Positions 6,522 to 6,937 of a stretch of DNA of 6,937 bases are shown in pieces. The notes below the pieces were generated by a model, which was not told where the DNA came from, did not search any database, and was given only the letters and a program-made list of their open reading frames with translations. The stretch's first letter is position 1, and every line of letters begins with the position of its first letter. The position numbers and the translations under genes were made by a program. Source of the DNA: UBA685 sp049889495 (lineage in GTDB: Bacteria; Pseudomonadota; Alphaproteobacteria; Puniceispirillales; Puniceispirillaceae); the NCBI GenBank assembly GCA_049889495.1, contig JBMHDH010000023.1:1-6937 (forward strand). The letters run 5' to 3'.

Positions 6522-6937
6522 TACCGCCCCTCACCTTGTGCAGGCGATCCCTGCCCTGCCAAAGATCCCAAAGGCCGCCTGCCGATAAAGGCCAAAATGC
6601 CGCCAAGGGCCATCACAATTGTGCCACCCCAAATCCAGCTGATAAAAGGCTTATGATAGAGCCGCAATGTATATCCCATAGCATCATCCCCATCACCTAG
6701 CACCGCGTAATCATCACCTGTGATGGTTGGCCGAATGGCGGCCTCAGTGGTGGTCTGCCTCTCAGCAGGGTAAAATCTCTTTTCAGGTGCCAGCTCGCCA
6801 ATCACCTCACCCTCCAGCGTCTGCAATGACAAACGCGCCGTCAGGGTGCGGTAATTCGGCCCTTGATTTTGTTCAATCGCCACAAACCGATAGGCCCGAT
6901 CATCAAGCGCAATCACATCGCCGACCTTGGCACGCAC
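6521..6937 (-). CDS. ccmF: CcmF, haem lyase subunit, C-terminal fragment (5' end outside window)
   Basis: The visible 138 residues are the C-terminal end of CcmF, which is usually about 650 residues; the frame is open at the window edge. The GTG at the edge is an internal codon, not a start. Diagnostic sequence includes LAPEKRFYP (49-57 of the fragment), the TTEAAIRPTITGDDYAVLGD stretch (63-82) and YTLRLYHKPFISWIWGG (89-105), which runs into the last membrane helix (about 99-119). The part before that helix is the final periplasmic domain. CcmF, with CcmH and CcmI, takes haem from holo-CcmE and ligates it to the apocytochrome. The stop TAA shares its first base position pair with the ccmG start as TAATG. 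ccmE or other ccm genes are likely further upstream but are not visible. Confidence 0.95.
   Translation of the reverse strand: MRAKVGDVIALDDRAYRFVAIEQNQGPNYRTLTARLSLQTLEGEVIGELAPEKRFYPAERQTTTEAAIRPTITGDDYAVLGDGDDAMGYTLRLYHKPFISWIWGGTIVMALGGILAFIGRRPLGSLAGQGSPAQGEGR

Overview
The window looks like chromosomal DNA of a Gram-negative, aerobically respiring bacterium, most likely a marine-type alphaproteobacterium. The clues are a bipartite methylamine/betaine-type demethylation gene pair, a small cytochrome c of the mitochondrial/alphaproteobacterial kind, a System I (Ccm) cytochrome c maturation operon, and moderate GC (somewhat under half by eye). A SAR116-like (Puniceispirillales) source would fit, but that is inference from gene content only. 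No mobile elements, tRNA or rRNA genes or CRISPR arrays were seen.

Left part, + strand (1-3776): the 3' end of a non-pyrrolysine MttB/MtgB-family methyltransferase gene is followed, after a 95-bp AT-rich linker, by an 815-residue flavoprotein. The flavoprotein has the dimethylglycine/sarcosine dehydrogenase architecture: an FAD oxidoreductase half plus a GcvT-like folate half. Together they suggest stepwise demethylation of a quaternary or tertiary methylated amine such as glycine betaine. The first enzyme would move a methyl group to a corrinoid protein. The second would oxidise an N-methyl group and pass the one-carbon unit to tetrahydrofolate. A rho-independent terminator closes this block at about 3798-3851.

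Middle (3852-4383): a candidate sigma70-type promoter leads into a secreted class I c-type cytochrome with one CKACH haem site. It converges on the next operon across a 44-bp gap that holds a 14-bp tandem duplication.

Right part, - strand (4384-6937): the distal end of a ccm operon, transcribed right to left as ccmF (3' part), ccmG (periplasmic thioredoxin) and a fused ccmH-ccmI. Both junctions are one-base TAATG stop/start overlaps, so the genes are probably translationally coupled. Their products attach haem to apocytochromes such as the neighbouring small cytochrome c.

Most of the window is recognisable, ordinary metabolism and biogenesis. The points most worth following up are the methyltransferase/dehydrogenase pairing and the CcmH-CcmI fusion in a probable alphaproteobacterium. 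I see no convincing novel system.
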